Positions 13,501 through 29,900 of a stretch of 64,000 bases of DNA are shown here, in pieces. The stretch lies in contig NC_044012.1 of assembly GCF_900496995.4 (NCBI RefSeq), forward strand, positions 22,854,759 through 22,918,758, read 5' to 3'. The notes under the pieces were generated by a model that was not told the origin of the DNA, made no database searches, and saw only the letters and a program-made list of their open reading frames with translations. Made by a program: the position numbers and the translations under genes. Numbering within the stretch: position 1 is the stretch's first letter; the number at the start of each line of letters is the position of its first letter. The DNA comes from Aquila chrysaetos chrysaetos (Eukaryota; Chordata; Aves; Accipitriformes; Accipitridae).

Positions 13501-16500
13501 AAGCAGAGAAGAGGAGCTCTGGGGGGTGGTATTTTTTTAATAGGCTGGGGGAAAGCAGGTGTAAGAATAAGAGTGTTTATCCTAGGGAAGAAGTTAGTTT
13601 TTCTGCATCTAGTTTCCTAAATTCCAGCCTCCTTGGGGCTTATTTTTTCCCTGTATAGGGGCAATGAAGTGTGACAAGACAGCAAGATGTGGACCTGGCC
13701 TTGCGGACCACTCCCAGTCAGCCAAGCATCCTGTATCCTGGTAGCAGAGCTCCAGCTAACACAGTGCATCGTCTCCAGCGCTCCCTCTAAGAGCTGCAGT
13801 TTGGGCAGCAAAGACCTGACGACCAGGGGCTGTCACAGGGTCTGGACAGCAGTTCTGTGCTGCAGTGTCTTCAAGGGAGCAGGAAAAGTGCTGCGATGAT
13901 GAAATGTATTCCTCCCCTTCTTTCTTTTGGTTTAAACTCTGTCCCCTGGCTCTCCCCTTCCCCTCCCGTGTCCCAGGGTTTCAGCCTCCACTAGTTGCAT
14001 TTGGGATTGCAATGTTGCATGTCTAGGCTGTATTCTCATCAGACGGAGCTGACCTAAGAGATGGGAATTGGTTACAATCATACCAAAACCTGGCTCATGC
14101 GTGCCTCCTTATTTCTGCTTGCGGTGAAGCTGTAACCTTCCCTGCCTCGGACAGGGCTGTTAGCAGAAGCTGGTGCTGCTGCCAGAAGTCTTGTGCCTGC
14201 CAAGAGCCCCCCATGAGAGCTTGTGTGGCCGGGGATGGTGATCTTGCTGGAAACTAACCTAGAGCATAAAACCAGTTTTAGTCCGGATCAGTTCCCTGCC
14301 TCAGTTTGTCCCAGGTCACCAAGGTCCATGGCTGGATGTGGGAGAAGGCAGCAAAACTGCAACCCGTATTTATTTTGACTTGCTTACTGGAGCAGAAATA
14401 AAGCTCAAGGAGATATACACAAGTCAGAAATGAACTGGCAAGTCTTTTCTTGGAGTTAGAGGGATTCTCTTTCATGCTGGTATATTTTAATCCAGGTAAG
14501 CAATTGCACTGTAAGTATTTTTATGCTGTTTGTTGGCCCAGTGGTAGACTCTGCTCTGTTACATTGCACTTTTGGCTTTTGTGAGCAGCTTTGCACAATA
14601 ATAAATGTGGGTTAAAGCAAACCTGTTCAGTCTCCTCTGCTTTTTTTTAAATAAGAGAAGAATTGTCATGTAGTAATGTGTGTGCACATTTTCATCCTGG
14701 AAAGTGTCAGCTGTGAAATAATAGATGTTTTTTAGAGTTAACATGGACGTGGCAGAAGGGTTTTGAGATGAAATTGGTATGTGCCCGAAGGTTCCAAGCA
14801 TTGCTGCGGCCAAACCTCAGATACGAGAGCTTCCAGGGCTGTCTCTTCCGGCAGCGCTGCAGCCTTGAGTCACTGCAGGTCTGAAGTCGGATGGTCAGAA
14901 AATGCTGCTTGGCTGGCATGTTAAATCCTGTTAACGTAGAGCAGCTGTCTTGGCTCCAGCACTTGCGGTGGCCAGGTTTCCCAAAATAGCTGGTTTTTTT
15001 TCTCTATAAAGATGTTCCCTAGTCCTGCGCATGCATTGCCCGTCCCTGCTGTGAATCGTGGCTGGCACACATGGTTCCTGCTGCAAGGGTAGGCTGGCAT
15101 GGATCCGTCCTCACTGCTCTTGTCTTGGAGCCTCGAAAGGGAGAATCGGCAGGAGAGTCCGTGAAAATGGAGCGAGAGCCTTGGTTCCTGCACGGGATGT
15201 TTATCTGGGGTGATCTAGAGGTTGGGCCCATACCAAAGCGGGTGCTGCTGGTTGTTTAGAGCAGGCTTGTTTTGGTGACCAAATTTACTGCGCCGTCCCA
15301 TTGCTAGTGGGGATGCAGGAGTGGAACGAGGCAGGCCTCCAGAGGATGCCCATTGTGTGTGGCCATAAAATTGTGAGGAGCCCATGGGAATGAGCCAGGG
15401 AGGAAGGGGGGATGCTGGAGCCAGAGGGATGCTGGAGGAGGCTGCCCAGGAGCTGCTTGCTCCCCTCACAGTGCCTGCTCAGGTTTGCTGGCTGTAAAGA
15501 GATTAAAGGAGTTATTTCCACCCTCCCGTGGGATCATCCATTTCCTCTCAGCATCCTCTCAGCGCTGGCAGTGCCCTCCCTGCCTGCTCCTGCTCTCTGT
15601 GGTTTCTTTGGGGAGCTGCAGCACGAGCTGGTGATGGTGCAGCAGTGCCGGATGGTGCCACCTGCGGCGTTGGTGGCTTTTTCTGACCATCTGCCACCAT
15701 CTCAGTCTCTGCTTAGAGCCAAGACCGCGCTGAGCATCTCCTCCCATGGGCGTGCTGACACTATTTGCCTCCTTCCTCCGCAGGTGGTGGTGCAGCTCAC
15801 TGATGACCTCCTGTCCCAGGCGGTGATGATGGTGGAGGACAGCCGGCCGACGCTGGCCATCAACCTGGCCGGAGCCCGGCAGCACTGGCTGGAGGGGATG
15901 CTGCGCCACGAGATAGGTCAGCGGGGGGGCGGCTGTGGGTGACGGGCACAGCTGCGGGGGGGGGGGGGGGGATGCTGTGAGCATCCTCTGGCATAATGGC
16001 CTGGGGGCTGTGGGGACCACGGGGCAAGGGTGATACCTGCTGGGTCCTGCAAGAAGGCGTCCTGGAGGGGTGCTCCTGGGTGGGTTTTGGAAGGGGCTAG
16101 GGCCAACTGGGTCCCTCTCTGCGTGTGGGGCTGGCGGTGTTGGGCACCCACCCATGTGCTTGCCCCCCACCCTGGGCAGCGAAGCAAGCAGATGTCCCAC
16201 GGCAGCATCTCCAGCCAAGACCGGAGCTGGCACCCATGGGTGCTGGGTCTCAGCCCCAACCCCAGCGATTCAGGGGCGGGCCGGGGGCCAAGCTTTTTGG
16301 AGGCTGCGGCTGACGGCGCTCGCTCCCATCCCCCCTCCCCAGGCACCCACTACATCCGGGGGGTGAACAACACCCGCCAGCCCTGGCACAGCTCTGAGGG
16401 TCGCAAGCAGTACAGCCTGAAGCCTGCCAACCCCACGGAGGAAGGCTTGGCCAGCCTGCACAGCGTCCTCTTCCGCAAGCAGCCCTTCCTGTGGCGGGCA

Positions 16501-18082
16501 GCCCTGCTCTACTACACCATCGAGCGGGCCAGCCGCCTCTCCTTCTCCGCCCTCTTCCAGGACCTGGAGCAGTATGTCCAGGATGCTGGTGTCCGGTGGG
16601 AATACTGCGTGCGGGCAAAGCGGGGCCAGACCGACACCTCACAGCCAGGTACTGCTCAGGGGGTGAAAAGTCTTCAGGTTTTGGAAGGGATTTTTATTTT
16701 TTTTTAAAAAAAACAGAGGTAGACGGACATGTTTTGCTGCTGGGTGGGTTGAGCATCACTGCTCCTGTGGCCATGGCAGCCTTTGAAATGGTGGCTCTGC
16801 CTGTCCCCATATCCCTCCCCATCCCCAGCACCGCTCTCTTATGGGTTTACACTTTATGGCAGTGATTTTTTTTACATGCAGTCCCGGCACATCAGCTCTT
16901 CAGCTGCTTGGGGTGAGGTGGGGATGGATGGGGCACCCTGGGGAGCCCCGTAAGGTGGTTGTGGTCTGATGGGAGTGACTTGCACAAGCTCGTGGGGAGG
17001 CAGCAGCCAAAGGAGATGAAAAAATGAGCATTCTGGGGATGCACTTAGATTCTTGCAGTGGTTTACCATTAAAAAAAAAAAAATCCACTGTGAGGAAAGG
17101 TGAACGCATTCCAGTGAGAGGTTTGGGGCTCCCACTGCATCCGGCTGCCTCCACGGTCCCTGGCACTGCTCCCTGATTCTTATCCTTTGGGACCTGGCTA
17201 TGGCACTAGCAATGCCCGAGCCCTGGCACGCTCGTGTCACCCTGGTCCAGTGCCATCGCTCCGATTATTGTGGTTGGCAGAAGTTCAGGCAAGCGGAGGG
17301 CGGTGGGGAAGCCAGGCTTTCGCTCCCCGGCCTCTCCCGCTCTTCCAGGCTGTTTCAGTAAGGACCAGGTCTACCTGGATGGGATTCTCCGCATCCTGCG
17401 CCATAGGCAGACCATCGACTTCCCGCTGCTGGCTGCACTTGGAAAGGTAACAGCCGGGGGCGGGCAGGGGGCACGGGGAAGCTAATCACAGAGTACCCAT
17501 CCCATCCCAAAGCTCATATGGGCTTCCCAAAAACAAGCCCTTGGCTGGAAGCCCTTCAGCTCTTTGCCTGTCCCTGCATGTATGAGTTTCGGTGGAGCAG
17601 GGAAAGGCTGTGCTGGGTAGGATGCAAGGAAGGACAGGACAATCCATACTCCTCCATGGGAGACCTTTGGGGGAAGCTTAACCCAGGGGGTTAAGTTCTG
17701 CCAGCCCCTCTGCCTTGGCCACAGGCTGGCCCCGCCGCCACCTGTCCCCACAGTGACAGAAAATTATCAAAACCACAAATCCCTGCAAATCCCCCTCCAG
17801 GTGGCTTTACCAATGCTTCCCCGCAGGCAGGAAAGATGTTGGGGCAGTGACGAGGGTGGGCTGCAGGTGGGGGCCAGACCTCCTTGGATGGCAGGGACTG
17901 ACCCTTCTTCCCATCAGGTATCCTACGAAGATGTGAATCGGCTGAAGAAATTTGGGGTCCTGGAGAAGGCCCGCATCCCCCATTTCATGCAGGACCTGGA
18001 GCGATACATGAAGCAGCTGGACCACATTGTCACCACCAATGGCCTGAACGAGGAGGAGCTGGAGCAGCTGCTGCCCGACTGA
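4576..18082 (+). CDS. MATCAP1: MATCAP1 (KIAA0895L), microtubule-associated tyrosine carboxypeptidase 1
   Basis: MATCAP1 is a zinc metallopeptidase that removes the C-terminal tyrosine of alpha-tubulin. Six exons: 4576-5022, 8734-8877, 15784-15916, 16343-16648, 17349-17446 and 17918-18082. They give 430 aa with every phase closing. The start MVLD matches the human protein and has a good Kozak context (GAGGCCATGG). The N-terminal ~90 residues are low-complexity and poorly conserved. The conserved core begins near SPCLLVALRP. The zinc site HEIGTH lies at residues 239-244, split across exons 3 and 4. The Glu expected as third ligand falls at E275 in NPTEEGLAS. C-terminal stretches such as RAKRGQTDTS and LPD at the end match human almost exactly. 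Nothing looks broken. The frame is also open upstream to an ATG at 4225, but that would translate minisatellite and is unlikely to be used. Confidence 0.97.
5023..8733 (+). other. MATCAP1 intron 1
   Basis: This 3.7 kb GT-AG intron starts inside the CpG island and turns AT-richer after about 5500. It holds a GGA triplet run (about 5202-5225) and an A/AC-rich simple stretch (about 7555-7625). I see no coding exon, RNA gene or recognisable transposon. Confidence 0.7.
9106..9142. repeat. GA-rich microsatellite
   Basis: An interrupted (GA)n tract in MATCAP1 intron 2, mostly GAGAGAGAGA with GGGA interruptions. Confidence 0.85.
12502..12549. repeat. 24-bp tandem duplication
   Basis: Two adjacent copies of a 24-bp unit starting CTCAAGGATGCCGAGTATCG differ only in their last base. 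The near identity suggests a recent slippage event inside MATCAP1 intron 2. Confidence 0.9.
15956..15971 (+). repeat. Poly-G run (16 G)
   Basis: Sixteen consecutive G follow MATCAP1 exon 3 by 40 bp, within a G-rich intron start. It could form a G-quadruplex and could also be a length-unstable or assembly-sensitive site. Confidence 0.9.
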
Positions 18083-18090
18083 GGGGCATT

Positions 18091-18114
18091 CCCCCCCCCC
18101 CCCCCCCCCCCCCC
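18091..18114 (+). repeat. Poly-C run (24 C) beginning 8 bp after the MATCAP1 stop codon
   Basis: Twenty-four consecutive C lie in the proximal 3'UTR of MATCAP1. Poly-C tracts in mRNA are the known target of PCBP/hnRNP K proteins, but use here is only an inference. The exact length may be uncertain in an assembly. Confidence 0.9.
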
Positions 18115-18784
18115 GCAAACCAGTGCCCCAAGGGTGTAACTGGTGCCATTTACTGGATATTTATTTGGGCTGGAGCCTGGAGGAGAGGGCAGAGCCTGGG
18201 CCTCCTCCCCTGCGCCTGGGCGGCTGCTGTGCATGTACTGGCTGTGTAGGGTAGCGCGGCCAAGAGGGCCGGTGTGGTTAGTGTTGATGTGTGTGTCCCC
18301 CACTGTCCCCCGTGCATTTTGGGGACAGCTGCGTGGCTTTGGGGAGCTGGAGAAGAGGGTTCAGAGGGAGTGAGGGCAGAGCTGGGGCGATGCACTGGTT
18401 CCCCAGAGGTGCAGGAGGCTGTGCTGGGGTGGTTGCAATGGGGGGATGCCCTTAGGGTACCAGGGGGTGTTCCCAGCAGAGCGGGGGCACCTACTCGGGG
18501 CCAGCAGATGGGGCTGGGGGCTCTGGGCTGTGCCTGGCAGCCCTGGCAGTGAATAATCCCCCTGTGTATGCATTTCCCACCCCCTACCCCTTCCCTCATG
18601 TCCCCCACCAGCAGCAGAAAGGACTTTAATCCGCCAACTACCCCTCTCTGCTCTCCCCCCTCCTCATAGATATTTGCCCACAATTAACCATTGCTCTGCC
18701 CCCCAACTACAGCCACTCTGCCTGGCTCTGAGGCACAGGAGAACTCAAGGTGGGGATTGGCCTTGATGTAAGGAGAAAGCGTGT

Positions 18785-18790
18785 AATAAA
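18785..18790 (+). terminator. Poly(A) signal AATAAA, MATCAP1 (proximal)
   Basis: A canonical AATAAA 703 bp after the stop, followed by TG-rich sequence (GTGTGGGCAAAAGGTTGTGG) that fits a downstream element. Confidence 0.65.
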
Positions 18791-18976
18791 AATGATGTAA
18801 TGGAAACAATGTGTGGGCAAAAGGTTGTGGATAGCATCAACAGCCAGGCTGGTACCGCTGTGAATGCTGTGTGTCTCGCTTGCGCAGGCAAAGCTGCATG
18901 GCTCCGAGCTGGCGCGTCAGGAGCAGGATGGGGTCACCGGAGCATGTAAAACAACATACTGGGCAGGGACAACGTT

Positions 18977-18982
18977 AATAAA
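18977..18982 (+). terminator. Poly(A) signal AATAAA, MATCAP1 (distal)
   Basis: A second AATAAA about 190 bp beyond the first, before the tail-to-tail gap with TMEM208. Confidence 0.4.
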
Positions 18983-18990
18983 TCAAAGTA

Positions 18991-19516
18991 GGTAAAAGCA
19001 GAAGCTGCCCTGAGCTCTTCCTGGTCTCTAACACAGTTGCAGCATTCCTCCCAGCTGTGCCATGCCTAGGAGAGCCCTTTTAAAAAAAAAAAAATAATAA
19101 TCAAAAACAACCCCCAAAAAAACAAAACACAAACCCCACAGACTTGGTTTTATATTCTTGTCGCCTTTCATGCCACTGAGCTCTCCCCCAAAGGTAGCAC
19201 AGGCCAATTGGTGGCTCCAGAGAGCCCAGGCTCAATCCCAAAAGCTCCAAGGCTGGCTGCGAGCCCAGTTCACAGCACCCTCAGCTGCCCATGCTCCGGG
19301 TCTCACAGGGCAGCTGCAGCCCCTTTGCAGCGTGCAAATGCTCCGGCAGGCAGGGCAGCACAGAACAAGCTTGGGAAGGGATAAGACCACTTGTCTTCGG
19401 GGATTTTGCTTCCCTCTGGGCCAGGTCTCCAAGAACACACTGGTATTTTTAAGAGCTCCACTCTGCGAGCACCCCTGTGTGAAGACACTGCCAGCATGGT
19501 CAATTAGACTCTGCTC
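18991..19516. other. Intergenic gap between the convergent MATCAP1 and TMEM208 genes
   Basis: About 0.5 kb separates the two inferred 3' ends. It holds an A-rich simple stretch (about 19082-19135) and nothing else I can name. If the gene order was rearranged relative to human, one breakpoint lies here or close by. Confidence 0.6.
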
Positions 19517-19522
19517 TTTAAT
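19517..19522 (-). terminator. Poly(A) signal ATTAAA, TMEM208
   Basis: Read on the minus strand this is ATTAAA, the commonest variant signal, about 285 bp after the TMEM208 stop. No AATAAA was seen nearer on that strand. Confidence 0.45.
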
Positions 19523-19804
19523 ATACTACTTCCTCCAACGTTGCAATCCCCAACCTCGAACATGATACAGCACTGCTTTAAAAAGTTATTTACACACATC
19601 CCAGCATCACCCCCCTTGTCATCCCAACGAGCAAGGCCTCGACTGGCGCCAAGAACCAACCAAGGGAAGTCTCTTGCGGCCTTTCTAGCGGAATGGCAGC
19701 AATGACAGAGGGTAACATAGCTACTGCGGTGGTTTCGGTCACATCTCTGATGAAATAACAGCATGGAGATGAGAGACGGCATTAATCTATCTCCCCAGCC
19801 AGGG

Positions 19805-25052
<5,248 letters not shown>

Positions 25053-25120
25053 GGCCGCGCCGGCTCCACGCTCCGCTTCCGGCCCACACCGGAAGTCACC
25101 CTCCCCCGGAAGTGGCGGGG
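25053..25120 (-). promoter_or_regulatory. ETS-type promoter of TMEM208
   Basis: Immediately upstream of the TMEM208 ATG lie three ETS/GABPA-like cores within 40 bp: CTTCCGG at about 25076-25082, ACCGGAAGT at 25088-25096 and CCGGAAGT at 25106-25113. The surrounding sequence is GC-rich without a TATA box. This is the usual layout of a constitutive housekeeping promoter. Confidence 0.7.
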
Positions 25121-25931
25121 CCGCGCCTGATACCTGGCCGCCAGGGCCTACCTCGGGGAGGGAAGGAAGGTCTCAGTCCCCGCAGGTCTCCCCTCCCCTG
25201 CCCTCTGCTGCGGGAGGGGTTCCCGCGGTTCCCGGCCCCAGGGGACCCTGAGGCCTTTTCCTTGGCCCCACAGTGCAGCCCGTGGGTTTGGGGTGCCCAT
25301 CCCTGCCCTCCAGCCCCTTGTCCCACCTGTGCCCATCACCTCCCCTTGGCTCTTAGGAGAAGGTTACCTGCAGCACCCCACCCGTGGCAGGGTCCTGCAC
25401 AGCCATCAAAAGCCTGACCTGAAGCCGAGTGAGCCGCGTTGCTCTCGCCTCAGTAGCTCCACCGGCTCCTGGGAGGTGGTTCGGGGCGTGGGGCAAGAGC
25501 TGGGGCTGCAGACAGAGCCTGCCTTCCCCAGCCTCATCTTTCCTTGTGACAGCCTCTTTACAGCCAAGACACTGCTCTCCGAGCTTCAAGCCTAAGGTAC
25601 AGGCCCGCCTGCAGGAGCTGAGCCCATCCAACCTGTTACCAGGACCACCTGCAGTGCTCCTAAGCCTTCCTAGGCTGGAAACAGCCTTAGCTGTAGCCCC
25701 ATGGCCACCCTCCTCAGAGGTGACTAGACTCCGTGCCTGCTCTTCAAGAACAGGAACAAAATCTTCCTGCTGGCCATCCTCCAGGCTTCTTCACGCTCTG
25801 TGCCGCAGCTCCCACAGTGCCACAGCACCGTCCCAGTTTTTGCCTGCTTTGGCCCTTTTTTGCCCTGCAGTCAGCCTGACGCCTTCCCCAAGCTTTTGGA
25901 AAGGACACAGCCCCGAGTTCTCCACAAGTGG
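25121..25931. other. Intergenic DNA between the TMEM208 promoter and the ELMO3 3' end
   Basis: This 0.8 kb stretch separates two genes on the same strand. Open frames here are GC-driven and match nothing I know. In human, FBXL9P/LRRC29 lies between ELMO3 and TMEM208; I see no trace of it here. Confidence 0.6.
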
Positions 25932-25937
25932 TTTATT
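25932..25937 (-). terminator. Poly(A) signal AATAAA, ELMO3
   Basis: AATAAA read on the minus strand, 980 bp beyond the ELMO3 stop codon. It implies a 3'UTR of about 1 kb (26916 to about 25915) that includes a run of C/G near 26281-26293. Confidence 0.6.
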
Positions 25938-26916
25938 GTCCCAGTACATGGGAGGCAGAGGCACAGTCGGAGCCCCGGCGACCTGCGGCTGCAGTTGTTA
26001 CCGCAACACCCCTGGGAGAAGCTGTAGGCACGAGGAGGTGGGGGCACTGGGGTGGGAGCCGTGGGGGCCGGGGAGGAGGTAGCTTGTCGTCGTGCAGTAG
26101 TGCAGCAACATGGCTGAAGTGTGCAAGTACCCGCCTGGGGCGGGGGAAGGCACCAGGATTGGCACAAGCGTTGGGCAGCAAGGGCAGACCAGGGGTCTCC
26201 TCCTCACACCAGGCACGGCAGCAGCAAGCCCCTGCCCAGCTGAAATGGTGCTGAGAGAGCGGGGGCTTGGACCCTGAACACCCCCCCCCCCCGCCTTCCG
26301 GGAGTGGGAGCACAGAGGACTCTGCAGAAAAATGTTTCAGTGCGGCACGGGCTGGGCAGGCACACCGTGCTCTGGAGATGCCATCTGCTCGCCAAACCGA
26401 GTGGAAAGGGGTGTTTTATCCTTTTTTTAACCACTTTCTTGTCAAGAAAGGATCCCCTATGCTGACAGGGAGAGCCAGGCAGTGCGGATTGGTACCTTTG
26501 TAGTGCTGCCCCTCCCCTCCAGCTGTCCCAGGGCTGCCTGTACCTTTATTCCTGCCCGTATCCTTGCCCTCTCTGCCCAAAGCCTGGCTGCGGTGCGGGG
26601 GGCTCAGCCCCACCACAGAGGGGTTTGGCTGTCTGGAAAGTATTTTGTCTTGCCTGCCCATGGCAGGGGAGCAAAGCAACTGGCTCACCCCCCCTTGAAC
26701 AGGAGCCTGACGCTCGGTGGCTCAGCCCCGTGCTCTCGCAGGAGGGCAGGACACAGGCAAGGAAGGGTGGGCTGTTTGCCCCGGGATGGGCAAGGTGCAG
26801 GCAGCACAAGCCCGAGCCCCCAGCCAGCACCTGGGGGCAGGAGATGGAGGACAGAGCCTGGAGGAAGGGGTTTGATTTTGGGGGGTGTTGGGGGAGGATG
26901 GGGCACAGGGAGGAAC

Positions 26917-29900
26917 TCACTGCTCTGCGTGGCTGAAGTCGTAGCAGAAGTTTAAGTTGCTGGGGGGCTTTGGGACAGGAGGGGGTGTGTCGGGAATGCT
27001 GATGTTCTCCAGGTCCAGGAGCCGCAGCTTGAGCTCCATGGACAGCAGGACGTCGAGGTCCGTCTGCATTCGCTCGCTTGTCATCTCCTTGCCCAGGAGC
27101 ACGTTCAGCCCATCCGTCCAGAGGCAGAACTGGGGAAACAGAGCACGAGTGACTCTGGCACCAGCCGGGGGCAGCCGGAGAGCCCACCTCTCCCCCCACT
27201 GCGGCTCCCACCGCAGGGAAGCCCAGGAGGCTGGGCTGGGGGGGGGGCTGGGAGGGCACACACAACTCCCTTCCCCGCCCGCTGTCCCCTGGCAAGGACA
27301 TCTGGCCACAGCGTGCCTCCCCAGCGGGCCCTCGGAGCTCACCTCGTACCGGGTGGGGGCAATGAAGTTGAGGCAGTATTCCTCCACGTCATACACGATG
27401 GAGAAGGCCAGCTCCAGGACGTCCTGCAGGGACGGCGCAGGGATTAGCCAGCTTCTCGGCTGGACTCTTCCCAGCCCCGGTGGGGTTCAGAGCAGGAGCT
27501 GCCTCCCAGCCGCCTCCTCTGCGCCCCGGGAGACCTAAAAGGTCTCAAGCCACTTGAAAAACCTGCCGCCATCCATGAAACCACCCAACCTGCCACCATC
27601 TACCCACCACCGAAAACCATCGGCAGTTAGGGAGGGGAGCGTGCTGGGGCCCCTGCATAAGACAGGGTGGGAGATGCTGACCTTGTTCTGCTTCCCGGAG
27701 CTCTTCTCCTTTGTGTGCGGACACTCCTTCCCCATGAGCAGCATCTTCATGTCTGCCACAGGAACTGGGGCAAGCAGAGGAGCTGTGAGTGCCCGCTCTC
27801 CTCTCCTCTCCCCCAGGTCCCCGGCACTCAGAGGCCAACAGAGCCCGAGCATGGGGGCTCACAACCATCTGCAACTCAGGGGCTGGGGGGCTCAAGCCGC
27901 TCTGCAGCACCCTTTGGAGAGCCAGCCCGCCCCAGCCTGAACTCCCACAGCTCCCAGTCCCACACTACCAGCGGGCACTGGGCCAGGCACACGGGCAATT
28001 CCAACCTTAAGACATCCCCAGCACGTCACAGTGGGGGTGGGCAGACGGCTCCCCTCCCTCCTTCCCACCTTCTTTTTCTCCATCACCTACTTTTGTCTGG
28101 CAGGCTTTCGATGGGGGGAGAGTCCACCCCCTCCTCCACGTCCCCATAGTGCAGCACCTTGTGGTTGGGTGACAGGCGGCAGTACCAGAGCTTGTCTGCG
28201 GCAGAAGGGCTGTTGGGAAATGCTCAGCCTCCCCCCCACTGAGGTCCCCATCCCCGGGTAGACGGAGCTGTTCCCTCATCAGCACACCCCACTTTTGGTC
28301 CCACCCCGTGGGTTAGCCCACACCAGCTGTCCAGAGAGCCAGGCACGCTACTCCCCACAGATTAACTGCGACTTCTTCCCAGTGGCAGGGGACATGGGGA
28401 CAAGCCTGTGCCCCCCTCCTGAGTCCCCCGCCCAGGAGCAGAGGGCTGGCACTCACCCTGCCTGCGGCGACTGCTGATCTTGCGGAAGAGGGTGCCCTCG
28501 CAGAGGTGCAGCAGGCGCTGCTGTCGGATCAGTTCCAGGAGCTCCGGCTTCAGCCTCTCACGCAACTCCCTGGGGCGAAAGCCAGCAGAAGAGGAGCACG
28601 GCCACTTCAACTGGTGCTCGCTGACCTCCCCAGCCCCACGGTGTTTCCCCCACCACCACGGCCCCCCATCACAGCTCCGGCTCCCTGCCCGCAGCCCACT
28701 CACAGCACGGGCACAGCCAGCGTCTCCTCCTGGTGCAGCCGCTCCGTCTGCCGCAGCTTCAGGATCTCGCTGTAGTTCAACGCGTTCACTCTAGTCTTGA
28801 ATAGCTCCAGGGAGGTGGGCTTGAGGGACAGGGTCCTGGTGATCTGCTCCCGCACCACCTGCAGCACCTGCGGGGCCCAGGACATCACCCCTAGTCTGGT
28901 GACGCTCCCCAGAGCCTCTGAATTTGTGCACAGCCTGTGGCCCCAGCGTCCCTTCGCACCTTGTCAAAGTCCTCCTGGGTAGCGCGCATCTCCTTCCAGG
29001 TCTTGTTCACCAGCTGGATGCAGATGCAGAAGAGCTCTTCAAAGAAATGATCCTGCCCGAAGAACATAGGGTAAAAGGCCTGAGCCGTCTCCGAGCCTGC
29101 AGTGAGAAGGACAAATGATGCCAGACTCCCCAGTTTTTCCAGGGGATTTCAGTGTCCAGGAGAACCAGGACATTTCCCAGCCCTCCCTCCCCTTCCCCTG
29201 CTGTCGGCCACGCCAGAGCCTGGAGGCCCCACGTACGCAGAGCCCTGCCCTGGCAGCTTGTCCCCACTCCTGCCAGCTGGCAGGCAGCAGGGCAGGGAGA
29301 TGGACAAGCTGGAGCACACACATACACGGCTCTCCAACGTGCAGGATCTCGCAGAGGATCAGGGTGAGCTGGATGCTGCTTCGAGCGAAAGGGCATTCAT
29401 GTTTGTCTTCCCGGCTGCTGTTCTCGAGGACAAACTGGAGGAGAGGGCCATTGCCTCGTGTTACGCAGACCATGGAGTTGGAGGGCTCCCCAAACGGTGG
29501 GGCTCAGACATCCCACACTCCTCCTGAACTTCCTAGTCAAGCTGTCCCCCCAGGTTAAGCCATCCCCAACAGAAGTAGTTAGCTCTCCCCAAAAACCAGC
29601 CCCAGCCTCTTCCTTCCCCTGCTGCAGTGTGGGAGCTGATCACAGGCAAAGCAGGTGGGAACGTGGCTAATGCCCTGCAGCCACTGGCTGGTTTTGCCCA
29701 AGTTGCTCTGGTCTGCTCAGATGTGAACGAGGCCTGGAAATCAAGCTGTGAGCAAAACACTAAAAATTATGGGGACCCTTCAGTGCCACCGGCCTCAAAT
29801 GGCTGCTTCTACCAACAGGGAGGACTTGGCTCCATCTGAAGAGGCGCACCAGTAGGACACCTGCCCCAAAAGGACATCCTCGCCTGGGTTTGGCTGAGGA

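Larger units (their letters stand above)
8878..15783 (+). other. MATCAP1 intron 2
   Basis: This is the largest intron in the gene (6.9 kb, GT-AG). It contains a GA-rich microsatellite (about 9106-9142), a 24-bp tandem duplication (12502-12549) and short poly-T/poly-A runs. No nested gene or clear transposon is apparent. The short ORFs in it have no recognisable homology. Confidence 0.7.
18083..18990 (+). other. MATCAP1 3' untranslated region
   Basis: No coding sequence follows the stop. The region opens with a 24-C homopolymer and carries two AATAAA signals, at 18785-18790 and 18977-18982, so alternative 3' ends about 190 bp apart are possible. Confidence 0.6.

Noticed and set aside
18083-18114. 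Poly-C run as an artefactual gap or rRNA-like sequence
   Set aside because: It directly follows a good stop codon within unique 3'UTR sequence. It is a plain homopolymer whose length alone is uncertain.
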